DNA of 64,000 nucleotides. Source: Proteles cristata cristata (taxonomy: Eukaryota > Chordata > Mammalia > Carnivora > Hyaenidae). Below are positions 13,413 to 25,007 of this stretch, piece by piece (positions within the stretch are counted from its first letter, which is position 1; each line of letters opens with the position of its first letter). The notes beneath the pieces were generated by a model that worked only from the letters and a program-made list of their open reading frames with translations, was not told the DNA's origin and made no database searches. The translations under genes were made by a program, and so were the position numbers. The stretch spans positions 1,291,001 through 1,355,000 of the forward strand of contig JAESUZ010005169.1 in NCBI GenBank assembly GCA_017311185.1. The letters are read 5' to 3'.

Positions 13413-13626
13413 GGGGCACCTGGGTAGCTCAGTCAGTTAAGTGCCCGACTTCAGCTCAGGTCATGATATTGTGGCTTGAGAGTCCAAGTCCCATATAGGG
13501 CTCTGTGCTGACAGCTCAGAGCCTGGAGTCTGCTTTGGATTCTGTGTCTCCCTCTCTCTCTGCTCCTCCCCAGTTCATGCTCTGCCTCTCTCGCTCAAAA
13601 TTAAATAAACATTTTTAAAAACTGTT
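13413..13626 (+). mobile_element. SINEC (CAN-SINE, cat type)
   Basis: Head GGGGCACCTGGGTAGCTCAG with A/B-box-like tRNA-Lys-derived sequence, CT-rich 3' part and A-rich tail. Imperfect target duplications AAGTTGATTATTGG before and AAGGTGATTCTTGG after support a single retroposition. Confidence 0.93.
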
Positions 13627-13630
13627 TAAA

Positions 13631-14307
13631 AAGGTGATTCTTGGAAGTCAAACAATGCTTAGAAATTGCTTTGAAATATGTTAGCAGTTACTATTAGTGT
13701 TAATGCTTACTATTAAAAATTAGTGTCTCATGGATATGATTACTGTTAGAAGAAGCTGACTCTAACATCATTTTGAGACACCAGGCTGCCTGTGGCTGGC
13801 CATGAACAACAGCAGGACTGATCACTTTTTTAAAAAATTGGTATGTGAGTTTTCTCATATTTAAAATGAGCATAACATCTTTTTTTATTGTTGTAGAGTG
13901 AGAGATACTGCATGTGAGTGCTTTGCACAGTGCTTAGCATCTCATGGTTGCTCAATAACTCAAAAGACACATAAAGTGGAGACTAGCCCCTGAATTTCCC
14001 CTGTATAATTTTTAAAATATTTTTCTTATCTATGAATGGTAGTCATTGTTTACTCAAATAACTAAATCCAAATTATAAAACAAAAAGAATAGAAATGAAA
14101 CAAAAAACTCCTGACTGACAACTCACTGCAAAATGTTACTGGGAGAAAAATATTTACAATTTTGAGTTTAGATGAATCACTTTAGAGGGGGATGGAATGT
14201 GGTCCTTTTTGTTTTAATGCTTTACTACTTAAATGGTATCTGGTACTTAGATCCAAAATACTATCACTAACCTGACCAAGAAGATGAATAAAATCTCTGA
14301 AATTATA
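13631..14307. other. Unassigned intergenic sequence
   Basis: I see no gene or repeat with confidence here. Two short A/T-rich tracts are present. Confidence 0.4.
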
Positions 14308-14319
14308 TGAGTGATTTTG

Positions 14320-14556
14320 TTTATTTTTTTAATGTTTATTTATTTTCAAGAGAGAGACTGAGTCCAGACAGGGGAGAGGTGGAGAGGGAGACACAGAATC
14401 CAAAGGAAGCTCCAGGCTCTGAGCTGTCAGCACAGAACCCAACCCTGGGCTTGAACCCATGGACAGAGCCCAATGTGGGGCTTGAACTCACGAATGGTGA
14501 GATCATGACCTGAGCTGAAGTCAGATGCTTAATCAACTGAGCCACACAGGTGCCCC
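14320..14556 (-). mobile_element. SINEC (CAN-SINE)
   Basis: Reverse-oriented SINE: T-rich tail at the left, head complement GAGCCACACAGGTGCCCC at the right. Flanked by the duplication (T/A)GAGTGATTTTG at 14308-14319 and 14557-14568. The 128-codon minus-strand ORF over this region is mostly SINE-derived. Confidence 0.95.
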
Positions 14557-14568
14557 AGAGTGATTTTG

Positions 14569-15460
14569 AAAGAAACGGTAAAAGGGCTTCAGATGATTCA
14601 GCGCCTGTTCTGACTCTACCCGAAACTGACCTTGGTAGAGAAAAGTGTTCCTCTGGAGACTTCAGATACCAGTGCAATGGAGACAGAAAACAAAGGAGTT
14701 TTGCATGCTTGAACAAAATCATACAACATTTAATTAAAGGCAGACAGGGTTGGGGAAACCCCTGGCAAAACCAGATCCCTCCTCTTAGATAAAGGAAATG
14801 GTGTTACTAAGGGAATTATCAAGCCAGCCCAAAACACTTGCATAGCATCTGACACTACAGTTATTATATTTAGGAATAAGGCAACTATGAGTATTACCTC
14901 AGGAAAAAGCCTTTCCCATAGCAGTGTCCACTGAGAATGGGTGTAGAGCATGGAGGAATGAGGCTGCAGAGAAGACCTCAGCACAAACACACCAACTGTA
15001 TAGCACGTGGGAATACTGAGACACTGAACACGGAGAACCAACCCTAGTTCTCATCTGGTCTCTGCCATTATCTAGTTATGTTACCATAGGTAACCTCAGT
15101 TTCCCTGTTTGCAAAATACATTTATGGATGAAGATAATTTCTGAAATTCCTTGATATTTTAGAATTCCATGAAGTCAACTAGAAAATCAATATGCATCTC
15201 ATCCATCTGGCTGAATTTATTATTATATTTTTGTATGACTTTGAATAAAGAAGGGCTGGAATTATTTTCAAACTAATGAATAAAACACAAGGAAAATAGC
15301 AAAACCCAAAGGTCTTTCTTGAAGATGAGAACTATTCACCAAAAAACCCCAAAGTTTTACACATTTTTAAAAAGGGGGGAGGAAAATCATGTTCTGAGCA
15401 ACTCTTCTCAACCAACATATAACTCAGTAAGGGATTGTTATCTAATCTGAGCAATTTTAA
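14569..15460. other. Unassigned sequence with a MIR-like fragment
   Basis: Bases 15045-15125 contain TCTGCCATTATCTAGTTATG followed by CCTCAGTTTCCCTGTTTGCA, a typical MIR core and 3' part in plus orientation. The rest is unrecognised. ORFs of 80 codons (14550) and 103 codons (14730, minus) partly overlap the SINE edge and show no domain. Confidence 0.45.
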
Positions 15461-15464
15461 GTTT

Positions 15465-15683
15465 TTAAAAAATATTTATTTATTTAGAGAGAGGGAGAGA
15501 GAGAGAGCACACTTGCACAAATGGGAGGAGCAGGGGGAGAGAAGAAGAGAGAGAGAATCCGAAGCAGGCTTCACACTGCCAGCTCAAATCCTGACATGGG
15601 ACTTGAACCCATAAACCATGAGATCATGACCTGAGCTGAAACCAAGAGTTGGATGCTTAACCAACTGAGCCACCCAGATGCTC
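15465..15683 (-). mobile_element. SINEC (CAN-SINE)
   Basis: Reverse-oriented copy with a GA-rich block near 15486-15560 and head complement CTGAGCCACCCAGATGCTCC. Flanking words CAATTTTAAG (left) and CAACTTTTAA (right) are a probable decayed target duplication. Confidence 0.92.
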
Positions 15684-16021
15684 CCAACTTTTAAAGCAAA
15701 TAAATATATTTCCTCATGTCCTGGTTTACATGGTAACTGGTTCTCATTACATACCCACAAGTAAATGTGAAATTTTTGTTTTTATTCAAATTTGTAAGAA
15801 TTTGTACAATATCCTATGATTTGGGATATTTAACTCCCCCCCCCCTAGTGTTTAAGCTATTTAAGAGTGAGAACTACCCCCTGAATATAAGAAGTGCTAT
15901 AACATTACCAGATAAAATGGAACTTCATGATTGGGATCAGGAGGTGAGGGATCGGGGCATGTGTTCAACAATAGTGTCAAGAGAAAACATGAATGTATTT
16001 GAGAAAGAAAGTTGTATGAAT

Positions 16022-16048
16022 TGTGTGTGTGTGTGTGTGTGTGTGTGT
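16022..16048. repeat. (TG)n microsatellite
   Basis: About 13 uninterrupted TG units. The valine/cysteine run in the overlapping 95-codon ORF (15767-16054) is the translated microsatellite, not a protein feature. Confidence 0.95.
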
Positions 16049-17622
16049 TCCTAGGTCTTAGGAGAGATTAAATCTTAGTACAAAAAAAATAGGTTCATTC
16101 TCTATCCAACTCTTCATTCATTTTTCAGTTACACCTCAGACATTGAAGAAACATCTGTCTTGTAGAAGGGATTGTCACGTTCATCATTGTTTCTCAGCTG
16201 TAGTTTCTTGGACAAAGGAAAGAATAAGTGTCCTGTTGGCATGAACCAGGGTTTTTCCACAGTGGTAACGTAAGATCTGCTTATAGAAGGTCCAGTAGGA
16301 GTTCATAATGTGGAGGGGAGGCAGCAAAAGCATTGTAGGCAGAGGCAATCACAGAGGAAATGGTATTAAGCATAAATGATTGTAGACATCTGGGAACTGC
16401 CAACAGAATGGTCTGACTTGAGTGTGATGGGATAGGGCGGCAGGTAGATGGAGAGTTATGTTAGGACGTGGTGTGACAGTACACACTTGTGCTGTACTAG
16501 ATGTTGTATCATCTTTTAGGGTTTCATTTTTCACTGGCTGAAGCAGGTCTTCTCTGCTATTAGCCAGACTGTCCCCATGCGGTGTGGAGCAAAGCTGAGC
16601 ATGACGATCCGTGTATGCACTTGGCATTTTTTTTTCACAAGGACGTTCAGTACCAGTGAGGCTTCCTTTCTCACATACCTTCCTGTCAGAAGCCCCTCCC
16701 ACAGCGCTGCCTGTATTGGGGTATCTGAGCACTGGCACATGGAAGCCAGCCCATCTTCAGGCCTAGTTAGTTTCAGCAGTTGACAGGAATTGAAATGCTA
16801 ATAATCTTTTTTTCTCCCTGAGTTCTTATAAAGAGACAAATGAGTCACACAGCTGCAAATCATCTGATGGCAGGAAGAATCTCTGACAGCTTCATTTGAA
16901 GTTCCAAAGTTCCTGTTTTATGGCTTGTTTAATGTTTGGTAAAAGATAGGCTGCTTAAATTAGAGAAACCTTGTGGTAGAATATATAGTCTCATGGTGAG
17001 TGACAAGTTTTTCCCCCCCAAAAAAAATCTAAAAGAGAAGAAAATACACAATTTTGCAAGCTGGTGGAAAACAAAATAGTCTTTTCCATGGCTTCTTTTT
17101 TGTTTAACTGTTTGCATAATATGCAGTACTGTACAACACAAATAGTGTTTCTCGGCTTGTTCCATCAGTTCCAGGCTGCCTCCAGCCCTACTCAAAACTG
17201 TCTTCTGGATATGTAAACAATCCACAGCCAAGACTGGGCAAATATTCATATATTTGAGGAAAATAGAAAGTAAACCAGACAGTCCTCAAATTTACTCTGA
17301 GAGAGGAATAATTGTGAAGGACTGTCCTAAGTGATTCCTGAATGGTAAATTAACGTGCGTTGGATGAGGCACACAGTGGGTGGTGAGGCTCATAATCTAA
17401 ATGATTGTATCACTGTGTCTCCTAAACTCATTGTTTTTCTTTAATTGTCTTCTCACTTTCCTGGTTAGAACTCCAAGTGTACCACTGAAGATTCATGAGT
17501 CTATGGACAGGTCCATTACTCATTCTTGACTCTGTTTCTTTGTTTTGAGAATCACAAGAATGCTTCCTAGTTCTTGGACATAAGACTACAACTTGTACTA
17601 GGGAAAATCTGATTTTACACAT
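16049..17622. other. Unassigned, comparatively GC-balanced unique sequence
   Basis: No repeat is recognised. A 129-codon minus-strand frame at 16349-16738 is among the longest in the window, and a second overlapping minus frame and a plus frame are also open there. That pattern reflects locally low stop density rather than coding selection. I see no domain, signal peptide or splice context. Confidence 0.4.
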
Positions 17623-17638
17623 GAGGAAATTGACTTTT

Positions 17639-17854
17639 TTTTTTTAAATGTTTTATTTATTTCTAGGAGAGAGAGCAAGAGACAGTGTGAGCAGGGGAGG
17701 GTCAGAGAGAGAGGGAGTCACAGACTGAAACAGGCTCCAGGCTCTGAGCTGGCAGTCAGCACAGAGCCCGACGCGGGGCTCGAACCCACGAACCGCAAGC
17801 TCATGACCTAAGTGAAAGTCGGTCGCTTAACCGACTAAGCCACCCAGGCGCCCC
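17639..17854 (-). mobile_element. SINEC (CAN-SINE), well preserved
   Basis: Reverse-oriented. It keeps CpG-containing positions (GCCCGACGCGGGGCTCGAAC near 17767, CACCCAGGCGCCCC at the head), so it is one of the younger copies. A 16-base perfect target duplication GAGGAAATTGACTTTT occurs at 17623-17638 and 17855-17870. Confidence 0.97.
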
Positions 17855-17896
17855 GAGGAAATTGACTTTTAAAGAGATTATGTGACACAGTCCTAG

Positions 17897-18121
17897 AATA
17901 GTGGTTCTCATTTGGAGGGCAGTTTACCCCCAAGGGGACATTTGGCAAGGTCTGGAGACATTTTTGGTTGTCTCAAGTAGGTAGTGGGAAGAGGGGCTGG
18001 TTTGGCATCTAGCGGGTAGAGATCAAGGGTGCTATTGAATATTCTACAATGCAGGGGAAAGGCAGCAAAGCACCAACCAGCCCAGAATGTCAATAGGTCT
18101 GAAATTAAGAAGCTCTGACCT
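17897..18121 (+). mobile_element. MER20 (hAT-Charlie non-autonomous DNA transposon)
   Basis: Sequence from TAGTGGTTCTCATTTGGAGG through GGGGACATTTGGCAAGGTCT, GGAGACATTTTTGGTTGTCT and CATCTAGCGGGTAGAG to AATGTCAATAGG matches the MER20 consensus from memory. It is close to the family's ~220 bp full length, with inverted ends (GTGGTTCTCA against AAGAAGCTCTG). It sits between two SINEC copies. Confidence 0.8.
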
Positions 18122-18200
18122 AGAACCACAGAATCCAGGTTTAGAAACTAAGATCACTCCATTCGAATCTGAAGCCAATCATTGTCCTCATTTGCTTTTC

Positions 18201-18426
18201 TCTTTTTTCAAAATTTTTAATGTTTTATTTATTTCTGAGATGGAGAGAGAGACAGCATGAGCGGGGGAGGGTCAAAGAGAGAGGGAGATACAGAATCTGA
18301 AGCAGGCTTCAGTCTCTGAGCTAGCTGTCAGCACAGAGCCCAATGCAGGGCTCGAAATCACGAGCCATTAGATCATGACCTTAGCCGAAGTCGGACGCTT
18401 AACCGACTGAGCCACCCAGGCACCCC
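18201..18426 (-). mobile_element. SINEC (CAN-SINE)
   Basis: Reverse-oriented copy with the subfamily-type insertion GAGCTAGCTGTCAG. Target duplications CCTCATTTGCTTTTC (18186-18200) and CCTCATTTACTTTTC (18427-18441) differ at one base. Confidence 0.96.
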
Positions 18427-18441
18427 CCTCATTTACTTTTC

Positions 18442-20444
18442 AATAGTAACAGTTTAATTCCTCAGGAACCTCCTAGAGAGTGAAATGCACCATGAAAGAC
18501 AAATGTAGGGAGATATTAGTTGTCTGACGTGTACCTGGGAGCACATTTTAATTTGTCCGGGTAAGTGATAGAGAGCTTCACCTATGTGCAATGGCAGGTT
18601 TTTAATTAGCAATTTATCTTATCCTTTGATTATAAAAGATAATTTTTATGTTTGCTACAGAATCCATGCCTATCTTAGATGGCTGCTTTCGAATCACTCC
18701 ACATCCCTCTGTCTTTCTGTCTATACCTATCCCCATCATTTTATCTCGATTGATACTTGTCAGCCTGCATTCTCTAATGTAATTTTCCAGAAATCTGCAG
18801 ATGAGTTGAATCTAAGCAGGACACCCATAAGACAAAAGCGCTGAAAGAAGTAGCCTTATCACCCAAAGGTCTCATTTGATATTGGCCGAATCCTAAAATC
18901 TGGATTCCAGACTCAGTAATGGAAATGGGCTCCAAACAAGCAGAACTGTCAGGGAAAAGTGTCTGTGTTATATTTGTTATCTGGGGTTTGTAATTGCTGA
19001 AGAAGTTAATGGAATTGTCAGACCATTGATAAAAGTGGATCCTGAAGAACAAGAGGCAGATTTAATGAGCAGCTCACCTCTGTCCTCACCGCGCAATATG
19101 CTTGCCATCGCAGTCCTGACACCCCTTTGTTCCAACCTTTTCTAACATGTCTGACTTCCCAAAGAGAAAGCGGTCAGTTTTCCCTATAATTGCTTTCAAA
19201 CTTCTGTCTCTGATAAGTGCCTTCATTTAGCTTGTACTACAAATCGCCCCTTTAAGGCTCATTCTAAATATGCTTCTTGGAGTATGTACAGTGATTAGAT
19301 TGAATGTGCTGCTTTAGGTGAGGTCTAACAAAACACACAGCATTTTTTAAAAATAATAATGGAGCTGAATAATCTTTAATATAGGTTTTTATTAAAATAA
19401 CTCCTATCTCTCTCCAGGTCAATATGCTGTAGTACCTTCCCATTAAGGAGATATTATGTCCTTTTATTACATTCTGCGAGACTCATTATTCTGCATTTAT
19501 CTGCATTGAATTTTCTATCTATTAGCCCAGGTATTTAGGTGAGCTAATTCTTTTCCTACCTGAGGATTGTTTTTCAGGCATGGCCTTTCCTCCCAATTCA
19601 GCATCATCTGCAAACCAGAACTCTGTAGTGTAAGTAATGTGCTTGGAGTCAGTTATTTAAGATCCATAATAGCAAGCTATCCAATATCATTTTCGGACCA
19701 AGGTAGCTCTGCTATGAGTAACTGAGCTGTGATTATATCCTTTATCTCCTATTTCATAACATAAGAAGGCTTGATTGCAATAAAAGCAAGAAAAAAAACA
19801 CCTTGATTAAAACAAAACCTCATTTTAAGTAGAAGTGTCTTCTACTTAATTTCTTTGTAATGCTATATCCCCCAGGATGAATCTGCAGAACACCCCTCAC
19901 ATCCTGGCAGGTAACTATTCACTTTAATACGCTGGGTCACCAAGATAGACATCACTTAGACCTGGAAAATTGGTGCAATTAATTCCAGGCCTCTATTTCA
20001 GAAGTCCCTGAACTGGTAACTGTGGGTCAGTGACTCAAGGAGGGAGGTGGGGAGAAAAATGGAACAGAGCTCAGCTACTTATCTGCAAGGATTTCCTAAG
20101 TTAAAAAAGGTAGATGTGTCTGCTTGTCCACAATGTAGGGAGAAACCAATGATTTGTGAAATATGGTCACCTTCAAGCCTGCTTTTGATATCAGATGATT
20201 TTCTCCGAATAAAATGGTAGAAACAGCATGGGTCTTTCTGAGTGAATCCTTCCTGCTCTGAAAACTATCTGTGACCCACACACTTTTGACTGAGAAGACC
20301 GGTATTTATGGGATCTTGGAATTTTGTACAATTTTAGAGTGAAAAGACTTAGCAAACATAAGAATAAATCAATGCAAACTGTCCATGTAAATATGGAGTA
20401 TGGTTGTTGCTCCAAAACATAAAGATAATGATTGTATTCTACTT
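18442..20444. other. Long non-repetitive stretch, candidate conserved noncoding sequence
   Basis: About 2 kb without a young repeat. The part 18860-19690 has balanced composition and many homeodomain-like AT words, and looks like slowly evolving noncoding DNA. Around 19490-19620 the phrases CATTTATCTGCATTGAATTT and CATCATCTGCAAACCAG recall a very old vertebrate repeat that I cannot name with certainty. No coding frame is convincing. Confidence 0.35.
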
Positions 20445-21000
20445 TATTAGAGGACTGAATTGTCTACTGCAAAGTGCCATACATTTAAGGGCTTAAAACA
20501 ATGCAAATTTATTATTTTGCAGTCCTGTAGGTCAAAAATCTTGTATACGTCCCACCAGGTTAAAAGTGAGTCAATGGCAGTACTCTGTTCCTTTTTTAAG
20601 GCTCTAAGGGCAAATCCATTTCCCCATCATTCAGGTTGTTGGTAGGATTCAGTCACTTACAATTATAGGACTGAGTTTTCTCATCTTTGCTAGATGCCAG
20701 GTTAGCAATGTTCCTAGCTTGTAGACACCTCCACATTCCATGCTTGCAGCTTCCATCCATCTTCAGTACCAACAGTCGTGTGTCAAGTCCCTCCAACACT
20801 TGGAATCTCTCCTGCCTCTTCCTCCATCACATCTCTCTGACTTCAATGGGGAAATCTAATTTTAAGAACTCGTGTGATCAGATTGAATATACTGGATAAT
20901 CCAGGATATTCCTTCTCTCAAAATCTGTAACCCTTAATTATGTCTGCGAAGTCTGTTTTTCCATATAATATAATGCATTCCTGGACTCCAAGAACTGGGT
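20445..21000 (-). mobile_element. MLT1/MST-type LTR (ERVL-MaLR), decayed
   Basis: GGGCTTAAAACAATGCAAAT and TTATTATTTTGCAGTCCTGT at the left, TCCTCCATCACATCTCTCTG in the middle, and CTGGATAATCCAGGATATTC then ATTATGTCTGCGAAGTCTG at the right follow the antisense order of the MaLR LTR at 11305-11807. The two copies differ enough to be independent old insertions. Confidence 0.65.
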
Positions 21001-21719
21001 CAGCCTTCCATAAGATTTATGTTTATTTGATTAGGACAGAGTTTACAGTGTGAAGAGTTTTAATCTTATCATTGTTTCATGAGTTAGTCTTGCTGATTAG
21101 TCCATTTTTCTGACCTCAGCATGCTGGATCTCTAATTATAGCCACAAATAGCTCTATGGGTTCCTACTCTCTGGATACCAAATGTTTGTTGCTGTTTTAG
21201 TAACATTATCCTTGTATATACAGGATAATGTACCTTGCTCATCAATTACTTTGTACACATTCATTGATTTCCTACTTTATATCATAGGCAACATTATCAG
21301 CATCACTGCTAAACCTTCTATCTTGAGTCATCTTGATCAAGTCACTTCTAATTTACTGTTGTGTTTTATATTTGGGATATACACGTTTTTAACTTCGTAG
21401 CCCTGGGACAGAGAAAGAGACTCAGTTCCAGTGGTTTGCATATATATTATGGATGGATGGGATGAGTCTAGGAGTCAGGAATTCTAATCTTCCTAGGAAT
21501 GTTTGGGAAAGTTCTGAATTAGAGTAATCCCCTTTCCTCATCAATTCGCCCATCCAAGACCTGAAAATAAACAGTGATTAGGGATGATGAAGTATTTCTC
21601 CAGATTCTCCATGTCATGGAGTGTAAGATTATCCCAAGGCCATTTGCAGGTTTCTGTAATACTTGAATATAACTATCGTGATTCTGCTAAGTTCATTTTT
21701 AATTTTTTAATTTTTATTA

Positions 21720-21923
21720 TTTTTATTTTTTATATATATTTTTTCTTCTCAAGTTAGTTAACATACAGTGTAGTCTTGGCTTAAGGAGTAGAATCCAATG
21801 ATTCATCAGCTACATATAAACCCAGTGCTCATCCCAACAAGTGCCCTTCTCAATGCCCATCACCCATTTTCCCCACCCCTATCAATCCTCAGCTCTCTGT
21901 GTCTAAGAGCCTCTTATGGTTTT
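21720..21923 (-). mobile_element. L1 3' end, strongly 5' truncated
   Basis: Antisense L1 3' terminus (CTCAAGTTAGTTAACATACA, CCCAGTGCTCATCCCAACAA, CAATGCCCATCACCCA), only about 200 bp. GCTAAGTTCATTTTTA at 21686-21701 and GCTAAGTCCATTTTTA inside 21924-21941 flank it as a target duplication. Confidence 0.85.
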
Positions 21924-21941
21924 AAGCTAAGTCCATTTTTA

Positions 21942-22165
21942 TATATATTTTTAATTTTTTAATGTTTTATTTATTTCTGAGAGAGAAGAGACAGCATGAG
22001 CAGGGGAGGGTCAGAGAGAAAGGGAGACACAGAATCCGAAACAAGCTGCAGGCTCTGAGCTAGCTGTCAGCACAGAGCCTGACGTAGGGCTCGAACCCAC
22101 GAACCGTGAGATCATGACCTGAGCCGAAGTCAGATCCTTAACCAACTGAGCCACCCCGGAGCCCC
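21942..22165 (-). mobile_element. SINEC (CAN-SINE) inserted at the edge of an L1 target duplication
   Basis: Reverse-oriented with the GAGCTAGCTGTCAG variant. Flanked by a perfect 18-base duplication AAGCTAAGTCCATTTTTA at 21924-21941 and 22166-22183. The left copy is also the right-hand duplication of the neighbouring L1. Confidence 0.95.
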
Positions 22166-22269
22166 AAGCTAAGTCCATTTTTAAAGAACAGTTTCCAATT
22201 TCCTCTCTGAGTTGTTGCTGGAGAAACTAGAGCTTTTCCTTCTTATTTGGATGTTCTTGGTGTGAGTCA

Positions 22270-22690
22270 TGTGGTAGGCAGACTAATGGCCCATCCCCCA
22301 AATATCCATATACATCCTAACCCTATATCCTGTCAATATGTCATATTACATGGCACAAGGAAATTAACATTGTAGACAGAATTACTAATCAGTTGAATTT
22401 TAGATTGGGCAATTATTCTGGATTACCCAGGTGAATCCTCAAATGAAAGAGGGAGATAGAGGCTTCAGTATTAAAGCAATGAGATGTGAGAAAGATTCAA
22501 GTAGCCATTTCTGGCTTTGAAATGGAAGATGTTTACTAGCCTCAGAATGCAGGTGGCCTCTAAAAGGTGAAAAGAGGAAAGGAAATGGATTCTACCCAAG
22601 GGCCTTGAAAAGGAACACAGCTCTGGCAACATTTTGATTTTAGCCCAGTGAGACTCAAGTCAAACTCCTGATCCTCACAACTGTAAGTGT
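22270..22690 (+). mobile_element. MLT1-type LTR (ERVL-MaLR)
   Basis: Starts TGTGGTAGGCAGACTAATGG and continues with CATCCTAACCCTATATCCTG, TATGTCATATTACATGGCAC and TTCTGGATTACCCAGGTGAA, the sense order of MLT1. It ends near CTCACAACTGTAAG, lacking the last ~80 bp of the LTR. This is the opposite orientation to the copies at 11.3 and 20.4 kb. Confidence 0.8.
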
Positions 22691-24927
22691 CAAAGGCCCT
22701 CAGGCACACCCTCAGCTTTTTATACTTCAGACCCCAAACAAGAGGGTTCAAGATCCTTCTACTGCAGCAGGAAGTGGGATGTATGCAACTACATATCCTT
22801 TGTCAGCTGGGGATGGATATTCCGGCTCTGGGAAGCCCACACATTTTGAGGGGCTACGTCTTGTATCCTCTTTCTTTCTTGCTGTAAGTAAACTCAGTAC
22901 CATGTGAGCCTAGTTTGCATGTTGTGTCTTCTCAGTGACCTTCCCTGAATGGCACACAACTGCCTTTTAACCTTGTCTGTACAGCTTGGCCACCCCATGA
23001 GCAGTGAAACAGAAAGTTTAATTAATAATACAAGATATGGATACATTTACTGTTACATGATTCTGTGTGCCTCAGTTTCCTCATGGATAAAGTTGAGAGG
23101 ACCAGATTATTTGCTCTCTGGAATTCTAGTGAGCTAATTGAGTCTACAGTTCTATGACAATGCAGGCTTGCTAAAATACAGTTCATTTCTCTTCCCCACA
23201 CACCACAATTTATTGCATCTTTTATATAATACTATTTCTAACACAGTATTCTTAAACTTCTGTGTTAGAGTACTGTGTTCATTTTAGTGATGGGTTTAAC
23301 ATCAGTTAAAATATGTCAAGTCCTAAAGTAGTTCTTAAATCTTCCATGCAGAGGTAAATACCCATAGCTGAAATGAACTCCATCTTCTTCCCCCCTGCAT
23401 TGTTTGCAATTAGGTTACATACAGCCTAGAAGATGGGCTATGAACTCTGAAGTCAGGCTGCCTTCACTGGAGTCCTTTGTCTATAACTCACCAGAAAAGA
23501 TTTAATATAATTGACTACATATTTTCCAGTTGTAGGGCTGGTGTATGAACTAAATAAAGTAAAGCAAGTAAAGTATTTGAAAGAATTCCTGGCACATCAT
23601 AAGTATGCAATCAGCTTCTAAAATGTTGTGGCCTTTCTGGTTAGTGTTTTTTGTCTTGTGTTTGTTTTTAGTGACACATTTAGTATTTTCTCATTATCAC
23701 TCTTTCTCTATAGAGAGGTCTTTTAGGTGGATTGAATCATTATAAAGTAGCTAATTAATACATAGAAATAAAACCACAGGTACATCTTTTTTTCCTGTTG
23801 ATCATGGTAAACTATTGAGGATATTATATAAACTAAAAACCAAAACAAATTTCCACCGTTTATGGCGGCATACTGAATTCTTCTCAGCAGCAATAAGCTT
23901 ACGTATCTATTGGCTTCTCAACTCTGCATTTTTCAAACAAAACACAAAAAAATACTTAATAATAGTAATAATAAATACTTGATAATAATAAAGAATAGCT
24001 GTAATTGTAATCCTCAGTTGGCCTGAGATTTCTGTGAAGAAGCATTTCTACATTCTTCACCTTCTGGGGGCATCCATGTCTCAAGAATGAGACTATTATT
24101 CTTCTCTCAGAACACTAACATTACGACCAAGTGAGACTACTGGTGGCTCTTTATTCCATGCCTGGGAAGCAAGGGAAAGAAAACAGAATGAAAATGCCTA
24201 CAATTTCACTTAAGCCTCCCAGCATCCCTATAATAAGCATCTAATTTGCCCTATTTTATAAATGAGAAGACCAAGACCTAAGCAAGATTAAATTGCATGT
24301 TGCGGTTGCTCAACTAGAAGCGGGGAAAACTGGGGTTGAGATTCAAGGATCACCCTAACAGATACCTAGACTCTCTGGTATAGGGTGATGTTATAGAGAT
24401 GAATATAGGTGACTCAATTTTTTCCAGGCCATGTTCCTTATATTAGAATACTGTGTAGAATTTCAAGCTAGCATATTACTATATGTAGTATTTTTATCAG
24501 AGCACTCAAATAATCTATTTCCTCTTCTATAAAATAGGAATGCTTTTCTATTAAATTAACAGAGGGTAAGCAACAGATAAATATCATGTGAAAGTCACAT
24601 GTAATATGTGAAATCCATGTGTATGTTTTTTAAGACTTTGGCTTATGTAGTTCATCTAGGATCCTTAAATTTATAAAGATCCTTGTGGCTTCTTAACTTC
24701 CTTATTAAGTATGGATTCATTCTCCTACTTTAATAGCAGTGTCTGAGACAACTGTTTTTATAGAGTTTGTGGCTTCCTAAGAAGATACCACTTTGTTGGT
24801 GACTGAAACACCTCTAAATTAATTACAGCCTGAATGTATTGACCAGAAAAATCAATAGATGCCCCACGAATTAGACTTTAGATACTACTGGTGTGATGTG
24901 TGCAATGTAAGGTTGCCTTTTGCTAAG
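22691..24927. other. Unassigned sequence with MIR-like fragments
   Basis: Bases 23430-23630 have a MIR-like opening (AACTCTGAAGTCAGGCTGCC). Bases 24205-24350 follow MIR 3' order (CCCTATTTTATAAATGAGAA, then AAGCAAGATTAAATTGCATG). The rest is unrecognised. ORFs of 60-70 codons carry no recognisable feature. Confidence 0.45.
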
Positions 24928-25007
24928 CATTGCCATGGTTGGCTCTGAATTTCTTCTGCCTAAGGAACATTACCATGGTTTGCTCTGAATTTCTTCTACC
25001 TAAGGAG
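24928..25007. repeat. Tandem duplication, 2 x 40 bp
   Basis: Two head-to-tail 40-base units with about 90 percent identity. Each contains CCATGGTTKGCTCTGAATTT and CTTCTRCCTAAGGA, starting CATTGCC in unit 1 and CATTACC in unit 2. The next three bases (CAT) begin a third unit. Confidence 0.9.

Noticed and set aside
14336..14722. 128-codon minus-strand ORF
   Set aside because: Mostly translated SINEC sequence. Similar fragments recur at 31468, 47491 and 62785 for the same reason.
16349..16738. 129-codon minus-strand ORF
   Set aside because: Overlapping frames on both strands are open in the same interval, no domain or splice context is visible, and local stop density is simply low.
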